From assembly GCA_030848705.1 (NCBI GenBank), contig CM061235.1, forward strand, positions 134,051,228-134,115,227: a DNA stretch of 64,000 nucleotides, written 5' to 3'. Source of the DNA: Heracleum sosnowskyi (lineage: Eukaryota > Streptophyta > Magnoliopsida > Apiales > Apiaceae). The notes beneath the pieces were generated by a model, which worked only from the letters and a program-made list of their open reading frames with translations, was not told the origin of the DNA and did no database searches. How positions within the stretch are numbered: position 1 is the stretch's first letter; each line of letters starts with the position of its first letter. Of this stretch, positions 51,108 through 63,193 are shown one piece after another. Made by a program: the position numbers and the translations under genes.

Positions 51108-52997
51108 CTTAAATCTAACACTTAGTGATTGTTTGTGATTGCAGGGCATAAAAGAGAGCACTCTTTTCTTGGACAGTGGATGCTCAGGACATATGACTGG
51201 AAATAAAGCCCTGCTATCAGACTATGAGGAAAAAGCTGGCCCAAAAGTTTCCTATGGAGATGACAACATAGGACATACTCTGGGATATGGCAATATCAAT
51301 CTTGGAAGTGTCATTATCACAAATGTAGCTCTAGTCTCAGGACTCAAGCATGATCTGCTTTCTGTGAGTCAAATTTGTGACAGAGGATACCATGTAGATT
51401 TTTATACTGAACACTGTGAGGTTATCAGTAAATCTACTGGAAAAGTTGTTCTAGTTGGACACAGGCGCAATAACATTTATGAAGCAAGTTTGGTAACAAA
51501 CTCTGAAGGAAAATCTGTGTGTCTATCTGCAAAAGTATCTAATGAAGAGAGTTGGAAATGGCATAAGAAGCTCTCTCACCTAAACTTGAACAACATCAAA
51601 GAGTTGGTTCCAAAAGATCTTGTAAGGGGACTTCCAAAGTGAATACTTAGCTTAGATGGTCTGTGTGATTCTTGTCAAAAGGCCAAGCAAAGGAAGTCAT
51701 CTTTCAAGAGTAAATCTGAGTTTTCAGTTGTGGAACCTTATCATCTTTTACATGTTGATCTCTTTGGTCCAGTAAATATAATGTCATTGGGCAGAAAGAA
51801 ATATGCTCTAGTCATAGTTGATGAGTACACTAGGTATACATGGGTGTATTTCTTAGCAAAGATGGATGAAACTGCTTTAATCTTGATGGATCATGTGAAG
51901 CTATTGGATAAAGGATCAGAGTTCAAAGTAAAAATTCTAAGGAGTGATAATGGTACTGAATTCAGAAATTCTGAAATGGAAGCTTTCTGCAAGGAAAGAG
52001 GAGTGAAGCAAGAATTTTCTGCACCTGGAACTCCACAGCAAAATGGTGTAGTTGAAAGAAAGAACAGAACTCTAATTGAAGCTGCCAGAACAATGCTTGA
52101 TGAAGCAAAATTGCCAACTTATTTCTGGGCAGAAGCTGTTCAAACTGCCTGTTTTACTCAAAATGCTACACTGATCAACAAGCATGGGAAAACACCATAT
52201 GAGATGGTGAAAAATAAGAAGCCAAATTTGAACTATTTTCATATTTTTGGATGTAAGTGCTTTGTGTTGAAAACTCATCCTGAACAATTGACCAAGTTTG
52301 ACTTAAAAGCTGATGAAGGAATTTTTGTTGGATACCCACTATCAACTAAAGCATTCAGAGTCTACAATCTGAGAACTAAAGTGATCATGGAATCTATACA
52401 TGTGTCATTTGATGACAAGAAAATAACTGGAATAGAAGATGAAGAATATCATGATCAACTTCGCTTTGAAAATGAAGATTTAAACTCTGATGATGTAAAC
52501 TCTGATGAAGCAAATCCAATAAACTCTAACGAAGCATACTCTGATCCTCTACTGGTAAACACTGAAGAATTTTCTTTAACAGAACAAAATAGAGAACCAG
52601 TTGAGGGGGAGCGTGAAGAAATTTCAGAAACTTCTCAAAGTAATGACTCAAATTCTGAAAGAGAGTCAAATGAAGAATCAAACAGAAACTCTGACTCAAA
52701 CTCTGAAAGTTCAAATACTGAACAGTCCAATTCAGGGGGAGCATCAGAGAATGCAAATGGTCAAAATCAGGAGAGCATGGATCAAGGGGGAGGATCTAAT
52801 AATGATAATAGAAGCCAATTACCAACAGCAAGAAGGTGGACACAATCCCATACACCTGACTTGATAATTGGAGATCCAGAAGCAAGTGTAAGAACTAGGA
52901 GTGCTAAAAATAATGAATGTATGTTTCATGCATTCTTATCTCAAACAGAGCCCAAGAAAGTGGAAGAAGCTCTTCAAGATTCTAACTGGATAACAGC
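51108..52997 (+). pseudogene. pol: Pol of the outer Sirevirus, 5' part, truncated by the Tekay-like insertion
   Basis: It starts with the TSD and the last gag codons, then the pol frame (TTG at 51139; protease LDSGCSGHMTG). A TGA at 51640-51642 interrupts the pre-integrase region. The frame continues through the integrase core (HVDLFGP, RSDNGTEF, ERKNRTL) and the NSDEA linker to EEALQDSNWITA, the very start of reverse transcriptase. There the Tekay-like LTR begins at 52998. The TSD of that insertion should be ACAGC (52993-52997). Its partner lies outside the window. Confidence 0.92.
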
Positions 52998-55900
52998 TGT
53001 AAAACCCCAGATTTTTGGGTAGAATTAAAACTTTTATTGTATGATGATGTATATATATATATGTGGATGGTGGTAATGGTTTTTGGAGAATTAAGTATGA
53101 AATGAATATGGATGTCAGTTTTCAAACATTTTGAGAATAATAAGAATGGACTGATCATGTAAATAAGAACAATCAATCTGGAAGATAAGAATACAATACT
53201 CCAGGGAAGAAAAGTATTTTTATGTCATCCAAATCAATATCTGGAATACATCCGACAACTCCGTAAACAAGATAGCGTATGCCCGAGAAAGCACTAGAAC
53301 GTTTTCTAAGTGCAAGGAGTAAAGAGAAGTAAACCAGGAATATTGGAACGAATATTGATCCAAAAGATTATAGAAAAACCACTGATGAATAGTAACTTTT
53401 GATGAATAGTAAATTTTGTCGTTTAAAAGTTTTTCAGACCACCCTATATACGGGTCGATATAATGAACTTTCAAAGCCGTATTAGTGATCTACGATGAAA
53501 ATAAAGGAATGCAAAAGCTGTCAGAATCGGAAAAATAGCATTTCCGTTTTCTCCGAAATTTCACCATTAACGGGCGGATTAATTATTATTTGAGAATAAT
53601 TGAGAATTTAAATTATCAATTCCATGGATATGGATTTAATAAAAGAATTAGAGATATTAAGAACGATTGCGATAAACTACTTCGGTAGAACACTTAAGAA
53701 ACCCTGCGAACATTCTACGCGATTAAACGGAGACGGGACAACGGAACACTTACGGGATTAAATATAGACATGGAAGTAACATGTAACAAGATTAATTCAA
53801 GGAATGCAACATTTGGATCATCCATGTGAAAGGAAACAAACCAGTAAAGCAAACCAGTAAAGCCACTTTATCAGGACTCCTGCATGTGCGACACGTGCCC
53901 CTGTGACAAGCCAAAACTTGATGACTCACCATTTGGACATCAAAATATCAGAATTTCTATCATTATCCAAGGCAAGAAAAGAAAGAACAACTCCCCCATC
54001 TTCAAGAAAAACCATTCGGCCCTTTTAAGAAAAACAAGTATACATTTTTCAAAGATCAACTTCCAAGCATCCATAATTCATGTTCTTGGATTCAAAAGCT
54101 TCCATATTTCACAACTAAGGTATTCTCTAAATCCTAGAACCATCTATTAAGGTTATCATGTTCAAACCCTTGATTAAAGATGAGGATGAATAGTGAAATG
54201 AATAGTGATTTCAAGAACTAACTTTTGATTCTTGGTTTCTTTTGATGATTCAAGCTAGCTTAAGGTTATATAAGGACTATACAAGGCTTATTACGATCAT
54301 ATACACTCCAAGGAAGTTATAATCTCTTGAAACCCTTAGTTATAATATGATTTATATGGTTAGTTTTGAGTATACTTTAGTTGGTATAATCATAAGGATG
54401 ATTGAGTGGTTTTAACGGAGGTTTGATGAAAGTTTGATGTTGTTTTGATGATAAGCAAGTAGATGTTGGTTTTGACTGATTTGTGATGATTATGAATTAG
54501 TAATGATGTTGAGGATTTGACTTGGTGATTTGGTTTGGATTGGTCTTGTAAGTTTATGATTAAACTTTGGAATCGTTAAAACATAGCCGTTATAATGCCC
54601 GATTTTCCCTAGCTCTGTTTTGTCTGTGATGTTCGGACATAAGGACTTCTGTCCAGAGTCACCACTGCCTAGTATTGTGTAGGTATTGTTTCAAGGTTCG
54701 TTTTGATATAAAGATCATGTGATTCCGAATTACGGTTTAGGAGAAACGAGTGTTTTAGTTAAGGATGTTTCGAGAAACCGAGTTATACCACTTAGCCAAC
54801 TTTGAGGCAATGATCAAACCCCTTAAGTGACCAATCAGAATGTGAAACTTTGTGTTAACATGCTAGGTATGTTTAGGTGGACCCTCGAAAAGATTTCGTG
54901 TTAAAAGGATTTAATCTCTATTTTATAAAAATGTTCGAGTCGAGCGTGCGCAAGAGGATTCTTAAGGAGTTAACTAGAAATCATGTCTTGGTTTAAGTGA
55001 AGTACATACTTAGTTTCGTGCAAGTATTCAAGTGATTAACCTTGGATCTTTTGACTATGTATAGATCGCCGGACTGACTCGAGGCACACTACCCCTACCT
55101 CACCACCAGGCAAGTTTTCTAAACCTATACTACTGTTGTTGTGATATTAACTGTTTTCAATTATGATATGCGATTGCGATATATAAATTGCGTACTTGTT
55201 GTCGAATTGCTATGTATAGCAATACTTGAGGATTATGACTTGAAGTTGGGGCTTATGAGATTAGATATGGGATATCAGCTATAAGCCAGGGATTTTATAG
55301 TTGCCCTAGGATAAGGGCGTGTGATTTTCTTGAAAGATCAGTAGTGATTATATTTTGTATTTGATAAAGGTTATTTTCCGATAAAGATATCGGGTACTGT
55401 CATTCGAGGATTAATTATTTACTTAAAGGATGTTAATTATATTCATTTGAGGATTATTGACGTTAAGAATATTATTTATTTAATGAATATTATTTTCAAA
55501 TATTCATTTAAAGATTATTTATTTAATGAATATTGTTTTCAAATATTCATTTAAAGATTATTTATTTAATGAATATTATTTTCAAATATTCATTTAAAGA
55601 TTATTTATTTAATGAATATTGTTTTCAAATATTCATTTAAAGATTATTTATTTAATGAATATCATTTTCAAATATTCATTTAAAGATCATTTATTTAATG
55701 AATATTATTTTCAAATATTCATTTGAGGATTAGTTGTTTACTGAATATTATTTTCAAATATTCATTTGAGGATTAGTTGTTTAATGAAGATTATTTTCAA
55801 ATATTCATTTGAGGTTTACTTATTCAATAAATATTATTAATTATTTTCAAATCAAGAAGAGGTTCCCAAAACACTGTTTTTCCATTTGAATCTGTCTTTT

Positions 55901-57221
55901 AAAAAGATTCAAATGCTCGCTCAACTATCAAAAAATATGGGAAGCCTGATTTAAGTGACTACTACTCTTTTTTTTAAACTCTCAATTCAAAAACTGTCAA
56001 GGGACAGATATTTTCTTGGAGCAATTTAATTGCTGCCAGTCTAATGTTGTGTTACCACCTCAATGATCGAGGGGTAAATTCATGGAACAAGTCGATATCC
56101 ATTAACAAGCATAGCTTGGGAAATATTGGAGAATCTTCCTTTCCAACCTAGATATAACTACTTAGTGGAGTCGTATCAACAAGTGTTACACTTGGGGAAA
56201 GGAGGACGATCTTTACGTTTCAGAGTCATGGATTTCATCTGAACTAGGAGTGGTGTAAGTGGTCAAGTTGCGTGGGCCCATCCAACTTTTATATTGCCCC
56301 AAATGGGCCGGGAGGTCATAGTAAGGCGGTAGACAATGTCAGGCCGTCGTGATACTTCCATCTACATGTAGAAAACTATTTGAGCGGTGTGACCTGCTAC
56401 TGATCATAGTAAGGTTAGGCACAGCGGACGCGGTAGCAACTCCAGTATTAGTTCATCATCCAATTTGGATATTTCCTGCAACATGTATTGGGGTGAAGAA
56501 CCAATCATGTTGGCAGGGGGTTGAGAAGTGGTTGAAATTGAAGTGACAATAAATTCATGCGACTTCATCTTTATTTTATGAGTTTTGACTCTGATGAAAC
56601 CTGGTTAAGAATATATATGCATAAGTGGATTTTGGGTTACGGGAACATTATATTAATTTTCCCTGTAATGTCATCTTTTATGTTATACTAGCCTCTTATT
56701 CAGTAAAGGCATAGTATGTGGTAGCAGGGATATTTTTGAACTATTAGTTGTTATACATTATTTTGGTGGGCTTTATTGCTCACCCTTGCTTTATTTATGA
56801 TATCACAACAACAGCTAGAGCCGATGGCCCGCAACAGTCACACCCTGCGAAAGCGGGTAGCAGTCGTCAGAGATTTACCCGTTGATGTCGTAGCTGCCAT
56901 AGCTGAGGTAGTAACCACCAGTGTTTTAAGCTTCAACTTTTGTGTATCAGACTTATTTATATTATGATTAATGTAATCAACGGCAAGAACTTTTAAATGC
57001 TCTGTAATCTTTTGGGTTTGTAATAACTTTTAACTTGTGTATCATATGACTAGATACTTATTCCAATTTCATCTCTGGAACTATAACTTGTTGTGTGAGT
57101 GGTGTTGTTATTGTGGGGTCACAGCATGTAGTTTAATTGTTTTGATTCAAGTGCAAGTATTATTGATGGGAATTGAGACCGTAACGACCGGATCCCCGAC
57201 CCCGGATCTGGGGCTGTTACA
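52998..57221 (+). repeat. 5' LTR of the Tekay-like element
   Basis: TGTAAAACCCCAG to GGGGCTGTTACA. It holds a 43-bp tandem array and several short ORFs without support (for example 53884-54150, 56349-56546, 57037-57279). It corresponds to the reverse of the solo LTR along most of its length. Confidence 0.93.
55459..55845. repeat. 43-bp tandem array inside the Tekay-like LTR
   Basis: TATTCATTT recurs at 55501, 55544, 55587, 55630, 55673, 55716, 55759 and 55802, an exact 43-bp period of about eight to nine units built from TTTAATGAATATTATTTTCA. The matching part of the solo LTR (about 6600-6780) does not show it. Confidence 0.93.
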
Positions 57222-57225
57222 GAAA

Positions 57226-57237
57226 TGGTATCAGAGC
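57226..57237 (+). other. Primer-binding site of the Tekay-like element
   Basis: TGGTATCAGAGC, four bases after the LTR end, complementary to initiator methionine tRNA. Confidence 0.9.
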
Positions 57238-57376
57238 GTTAGAGTTATAAACCCCAGAGATGATGCGACGTTACAATAATAAATTCACTAAGATAATAAG
57301 AACTCTTGCCAAGTTCGACTAAAACCCTTATGGGAACTTTAATATCATGATAGTAACATAGTTCGTTATTGTGTAG

Positions 57377-58057
57377 GTGAGCGATATCTCTGACCCTGCG
57401 GCTTATGAGAGGCAGCACGACGAGGACTTGCTTAGGACTTCAGATCCATACTATGAGGATATTGAGGAGGACCCGGAGGAGGTCCAGGTAGATGTGGATA
57501 CCGAGGATATTGAGGATTCTGATGATGAGGATCCAGAGGAGGATCAGACCCTAGCGGATACTGAGGATATGGAGGAGGATGCTGAGGACCAGCCTCCACT
57601 TCCTACTGAGAGAGCCCCTACCCCTCCACCACTGCCCTTGAGCCCTTGCCCTGATGATCATGAGGAGCCTACCCCTGAGCCACAGCAGGCAGAGGTTGCA
57701 CCACCAGCCGAGCCGGTTACCCCACCCCATGTTCCGTTAGAGGGGATACCAGTGTGTGTGCACAACTGTACCGTGAGCAGAGTTCAGACAGATTTGGTGG
57801 TAGCTGAGGCTAGACTAGCAGAGTCCCGGATGCAGCTAGCAGTAGAGAGGGATGCCAGGATGGTACGCCAGGGCGGCGGGAGGTCTGTGCCGCCTCGGGT
57901 TGCCCGGAGGGCGATGACTCGCATTGAGTTGAGGGCACGGATGAGGATTCGAGCTTTGCCTACTGATGGCAATGGCAGGATATCCAGGGTTGATGCTGAG
58001 GAGATCTTTCGCCTAGCCATGGCGAGGGTGAGGGCATGGCACCGCACCAGTGACTGA
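57377..58057 (+). CDS. Extra ORF between primer-binding site and gag, about 226 aa, function unknown
   Basis: A single open frame with a much higher GC content than the LTR. Residues 1-75 are extremely acidic (DPYYEDIEEDPEE, DSDDEDPEEDQ). Residues of about 75-125 are proline-rich. The rest is basic and arginine-rich (RMRIRALPTDGNGRISRVDA). The frame begins with GTG after a TTGTGTAG that resembles a splice acceptor; no ATG lies near the start, so the start codon may have been lost, or the ORF may be spliced from an upstream leader. Typical Tekay elements are described with only gag-pol. I do not recognise a domain; the acidic N-terminus and basic C-terminus suggest a histone- or RNA-interacting accessory protein, which is speculation. 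Confidence 0.6.
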   Translation: MSDISDPAAYERQHDEDLLRTSDPYYEDIEEDPEEVQVDVDTEDIEDSDDEDPEEDQTLADTEDMEEDAEDQPPLPTERAPTPPPLPLSPCPDDHEEPTPEPQQAEVAPPAEPVTPPHVPLEGIPVCVHNCTVSRVQTDLVVAEARLAESRMQLAVERDARMVRQGGGRSVPPRVARRAMTRIELRARMRIRALPTDGNGRISRVDAEEIFRLAMARVRAWHRTSD

Positions 58058-58456
58058 TTTCAGAGTTGGTGATATGGTAGTCTAGTCTTCTAGTCACGTA
58101 CGGACATAGTAGTGCCGATTTTTGTGGGATTGTTCCATTGTATATATTATCCCTTTCTGACTAGAAGGATAGACCATGTATTTCACTTTTGACTAGATGT
58201 TGTTAGGGCAGTTGTACTTGTGAACTGTCGATGTTGACCCAAACTTTGTATCTTTGGAATCATGTATATATTTGTTTCCTTTCAGTTGAATCCAGTACTG
58301 TTGTGACGAGATCACAAGTTTATTATAATGTTGTCTGCACCGTACGATTAAATTGCGATAAAATATAAAACTGCGGAAGTCTACTTCCAATCATGTAACG
58401 ACTGTATTTGTAACCCAGTAAATGAGCCTAATGTGAATTTTCCAAATTTCAGTAGA
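58058..58456. other. Leader between the extra ORF and gag
   Basis: Non-coding. It ends in TTCCAAATTTCAG, a good splice-acceptor-like sequence five bases before the gag ATG, so a leader intron that joins gag to the 5' end of the transcript is possible. Confidence 0.4.
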
Positions 58457-61400
58457 ATGCCTCCACGAAGAGTGGGAACTAGGGCTAATCCCCCTGAATC
58501 TGATGATCAAGAAAGCCATAATCAAAATAGGGAAAACCCTGAGTATAATGAAGAAATGGATGAGGATTATAATGAACAGGACGACTCCCAGTACGGGGAG
58601 GCAGATGAATCCTTTTTCACTGCGGAATTTGAGGATGAGGAAGAGGAAATCGAAGAGGAACAAAGAATAGAGGACCAGGGTGGAGACCCCATGGGTCAGT
58701 TCATGAATCTACTTAGGCAAAATTTGGACCGTTATCCCCAACCACCCCAAGGGAACAACAATGCCATAGCAAACTCTTTCAGGGCCTTTAAGTCACTCAA
58801 GCCCCCAGAATTCCAAGGGTCGGCTGACCCAGTAGAGGCAAGAGCCTGGATAAAGGAGATGGAAAAGTCCTTCGAGATTTTGAGTATTGAGGAGGCACAG
58901 AAGACTGTTTTTGCCACTTACCTTCTGAAAGGAGAGGCCAACTATTGGTGGGAGGCCAAGAAGAACATGGAGACGGACGCTATTATAACTTGGGAAAGGT
59001 TTAAGCAATTGTTTCTAGAGAAATATTTCCCAAGGTTCATGAAGACTCAAATGGAACTCAAGTTTTTGGAACTAAAGCAGAATAATCTGACAGTGGCTGA
59101 CTATGAGGCAAAGTTTACCGAGCTATCAAGGTTTGTGCCAGAGTTTGTAGATACCGAAGAGAAGAAAGCTAATAGGTTTCAACAGGGATTGAAGCAGTGG
59201 ATTCAGAATCGCGTAGCAGTTCTGGAGATTACAGACTATGCCACATTGGTGCAAAAGGCTTCAATTGTGGAGGCAGGGTGTGATCAGATGCATAAGGAAA
59301 GAGAGAAAGGGGGGATAAAAAGGAAACATGCAAGTATGGGTGGAGGTTTTGCAGGAGGAAACTCCCAAAATAGGTTTAACCGCGGAGCAGTCTCCCTACC
59401 TGAGAGGAATACGGGGTTCAAGCGATCCGTGAGCACAAGTGTAAACCAGGGCGGCAACCCATCAGGAGTGTCCCGCTCCTACCAATCTCGACCTCCATTA
59501 CCAGCATGCACAACTTGTGGAAGGAAACATCTCGGTGGGTGCAACCAGGAACCGGTAACTTGTTTCAAGTGTGGGCGAAAGGGCCATTATGCTAGTGCTT
59601 GTACCACCGCTAACCCTAGTGTCAGCCAAAGCCTCACTTGTTTCCAGTGTGGACGTCGGGGTCATATGAAGAGGGATTGTCCCATGAACCGACACGCAGC
59701 ATCAGGGGCAAGCAGGGCTGCCTCCAACAAACCACCGACTGCTAGGACTTTCAACATGACAGTGCAGGATGCCGTGAGGAACACGGATGTGATAGCAGGT
59801 ACCTTTTCTCTAAATTCAGTTAGCGCAAATGTTTTATTTGATTCTGGGGCGACTAAATCGTTTATATCGAGGGATTTAGCGCATAAGTTGAAACTTAAAG
59901 CCCAACCATTAAAGGATTCCCTACAAGTAGAGATAGCTAACCACGAAATAGTCCCAGTTAATCAGATTCACCCCAACTGCAAATTGGAAATAGGGGAACA
60001 GTCTTTTTGTGTGGATTTGATTCCTTTTAGGCTAGGAGAATTCGATGTCATTTTGGGGATGGATTGATTGTCTCGCAATAACGCGCAGATAGATTGTAAA
60101 GGGAAAAAGGTTAGATTAAATACCCCAGGAAAGAAGGAAATAGTGTTTAAGGGAATGAAACAGACACAGAAATTTCTAACCATGGCGCAGACCAAAAGAT
60201 TGTTACGAAAGGGAAATGAGGCTTACTTAGCATATGTTGTAGACACCCAGAAAGAGGTGCCTAGGTTACAGGACATTCCAGTAGTCAATGAGTTCGAAGA
60301 TGTGTTTCCACAAGATCTCCCAGGATTACCACCTGATAGGGTAATTGAGTTTGCTATCGAATTAGCCCCGGGGACGGCGCCAGTTTCGAAGGCCCCGTAC
60401 CGGTTAGCCCCAGTAGAAATGAAAGAGTTAGCTACCCAGTTAAAGGAACTGTTGGATAAGGATATGATAAGACCGAGTGTGTCGCCGTGGGGGGCACCAG
60501 TGTTGTTTGTTAAGAAGAAAGATGGGAGCATGAGGTTATGCATCGACTACCGAGAGTTGAACAAGCTAACTATAAAGAATAAGTACCCGTTGCCCAGAAT
60601 AGACGATTTGTTTGACCAGCTAAAGGATGCTGTGTACTTCTCTAAGATTGACTTGAGAACCGGATATCACCAATTAAAGATTAAACCAGAAGATATTCCA
60701 AAGACTGCATTCCGTACCAGATATGGACATTATGAGTTCTTGGTGATGTCATTTGGATTGACCAATGCCCCAGCAGCTTTCATGGATTTAATGAATAGGG
60801 TGTTCAAGAAGTATTTGGACGAGTTTGTTATAGTTTTCATAGATGATATTCTTATCTACTCAAAGACAGAGGCAGAACACGCAGAACATCTGAGGATAAC
60901 CCTAGAAATACTCAGGAAGGAACAATTGTATGCCAAATTCGTAAAGTGTGAATTCTGGCGAAATGAGGTTCAGTTTTTAGGACATGTGATCAATAAGGAG
61001 GGAGTGTTGGTTGACCCCTCCAAGATAGAGGCAGTTTCAAATTGGGAACGACCAACCACACCAACAGAGGTGAGAAGTTTCATAGGATTAGCAGGGTATT
61101 ATAGAAGATTCGTTAAGGATTTTGCGAAGATCGCAGCCCCGTTAACCCGACTTACCCGAAAAACTGAGAAGTTTGAATGGACGGAAAGGTGCGAGGGTAG
61201 TTTCCAAGAGTTAAATAAGAGGTTGGTGACTGCCCCTGTGTTGGCATTACCAGATGGAAAAGGAGATTTTGTGATTTACAGTGATGCTTCGCATAAGGGA
61301 TTAGGGTGCGTGCTGATGCAGCACGGTAAGGTAATCGCATATGCGTCAAGGCAATTGAAGGAATATGAGATCCGATATCCCACTCATGATCTAGAACTAG

Positions 61401-63160
61401 CGGCAGTAGTTTTCGCTTTAAAGATTTGGAGGCACTACTTGTATGGAGAGAAGTGCGAGATTTACACTGACCATAAGAGCCTCAAGTACATTTTTACCCA
61501 AAAGGAGCTCAACATGCGCCAGAGAAGATGGTTAGAGCTGATCAAGGATTATGACTGTGAAATTCTGTATCACCCAGGGAAAGCCAATGTGGTGGCCGAC
61601 GCCCTTAGTAGGAAAGAGAGACTCAAGATGATAATGACATCAGAAGAACTGATCAGAGAATTTGAAAATATGGAAATAGAAGTGAAGGTGACCGGAGGCG
61701 GTACCGAAAAGCTGTTTGAGATTTCCTTGCAGCCAGAGTTGCTAGAAAAGATAAGAAGGTGTCAGGAAAGGATGATAAGTGAAGACAGGCAGTCAATGAC
61801 CGGAGAAGAGATCCACACTGTCAAGGATGATAAAGGAATAAGGAGGTATACTTACCGAATTTGGGTTCCGAATGTTCGAGAACTGAAAGACGAAATTTTA
61901 CACGAGAGTCACAGTTCTAGGTATTCAATCCACCCAGGAAGCACCAAGATGTATGGAGATTTGAAAGAGTACTACTGGTGGCCTAACATGAAAAAGGATG
62001 TAGCAGAATGGGTAAGCAGATGCTTGACCTGCCAACGAGTGAAAGCGGAACACCAGAGACCCAGTGGACTGTTGCGACCCCTGGAGATTCCCGAATGGAA
62101 ATGGGAACACCTAGCCATGGATTTTGTGGTAGGTTTACCAAGGACCAAGGCCAATCACGATGCCATATGGGTAATTATAGACAGATTAACGAAGTCAGCA
62201 CACTTTCTTCCGATTAACGAAAGGTACACTGTCGACAGACTAGTGGATATTTACTTGAAGGAAATAGTGGTACGACATGGAGTCCCAGTCGCCATAGTAT
62301 CTGACCGAGATCCCAGATTTAACTCCAGATTCTGGAGGAGCTTCCAGGAATGTGTAGGAACCCGGCTGAACATGAGTACTGCCTATCACCCCCAAACAGA
62401 CGGACAAAGTGAAAGGACCATCCAAACACTAGAGGATATGTTAAGGGTCTGTGCTATAGACTTTAAAGGAAATTGGGATGATCACCTACCACTGATTGAG
62501 TTTTCCTACAACAATAGTTTTCATTCGAGTATAGGAATGCCGCCTTATGAGGCCCTTTATGGAAGAAGATGTCGATCTCCCTTGTATTGGGACGAAGTTG
62601 GAGAGCGGAAGATGCTTGGGCCCGAAGTGGTCCAACGGACTAAGGACATAGTAGAACTAATCAAAGGACGGCTGGTAGCAGCCCAAGATAGACAAAAGAA
62701 GTATGCTGATTTGGCCCGGAAGGACAAGGAATATGAAGTGGGAGACCTAGTTTTCTTAAAGGTATCTCCTTGGAAAGGTTTGATGAGGTTTGGAAAGAAA
62801 GGAAAGTTGAGTCCTAGATACATTGGACCATTTGAGATCTTAAGACGTATTGGAAACTTAGCATATGAGCTAGCATTACCCCCAAACCTGCAACAAGTGC
62901 ACAATGTGTTTCATGTTTCAATGCTGAGGAAGTACAACCCAGATGCTAAGCACATAGTGGAATACGAACAAGTAGACATGCAGCCAGACCTAACCTATGT
63001 GGAGCAGCCAGTGGAAATCATAGATCAAAAGGAACAAGTGCTCCGAAACAAGGTCATCAAGCTAGTCAGAGTTTTGTGGCAAAACCATAATGTGGAAGAA
63101 TCGACTTGGGAGCTAGAGAGCGAGATGCTAGAAAGACATCCCCATTTATTTTCAGAGTGA
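58457..63160 (+). pseudogene. gag-pol: Gag-pol polyprotein of the Tekay-like chromovirus, one internal stop
   Basis: I chose the ATG at 58457 (MPPRRVGTRA). In order: capsid-type retrotransposon gag domain (EARAWIKEMEKSFE, WERFKQLFLEKYFP); knuckles CFKCGRKGHYASAC and CFQCGRRGHMKRDC (about 59555-59680); protease VLFDSGATKSFIS (about 59827-59865); reverse transcriptase with YRELNKLTIKNKYPLPRID and FIDDIL near 60838; RNase H YSDASHKGLG (about 61276); integrase HHCC (HESHS...CLTCQ) and core with MDFVVGLP, VSDRDPRF and TAYHPQTDGQSERT; chromodomain-like end (KLVRVLWQNHNVEESTWEL). A TGA at 60065-60067, inside the conserved ILGMD motif ending the protease, is the only interruption; the frame is unchanged on both sides. 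All catalytic motifs are present. Confidence 0.93.
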
Positions 63161-63178
63161 TTCCGGGACGGAATCCTT

Positions 63179-63193
63179 TTAAGGAGGAGAGAC
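63179..63193 (+). other. Polypurine tract of the Tekay-like element
   Basis: TTAAGGAGGAGAGAC directly before the 3' LTR at 63194; 18 bases after the pol stop. Confidence 0.85.

Larger units (their letters stand above)
27209..52997 (+). mobile_element. Outer Sirevirus, plus strand, split by two later insertions
   Basis: The visible pieces are the 5' LTR (27209-27706), primer-binding site, gag (27769-30089) and, after the inner element, the first part of pol (51108-52997). The inner Sirevirus lies between 30089 and 51108, with CTTAA duplicated at 30085-30089 and 51108-51112. The rest of pol, ORF3 and the 3' LTR must lie beyond the Tekay-like element that starts at 52998, outside the window. 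Confidence 0.9.

Noticed and set aside
53884..54150. ORFs within the Tekay-like LTR as host genes
   Set aside because: They lie inside a repeated non-coding LTR, are not conserved in the solo LTR and show no domain.
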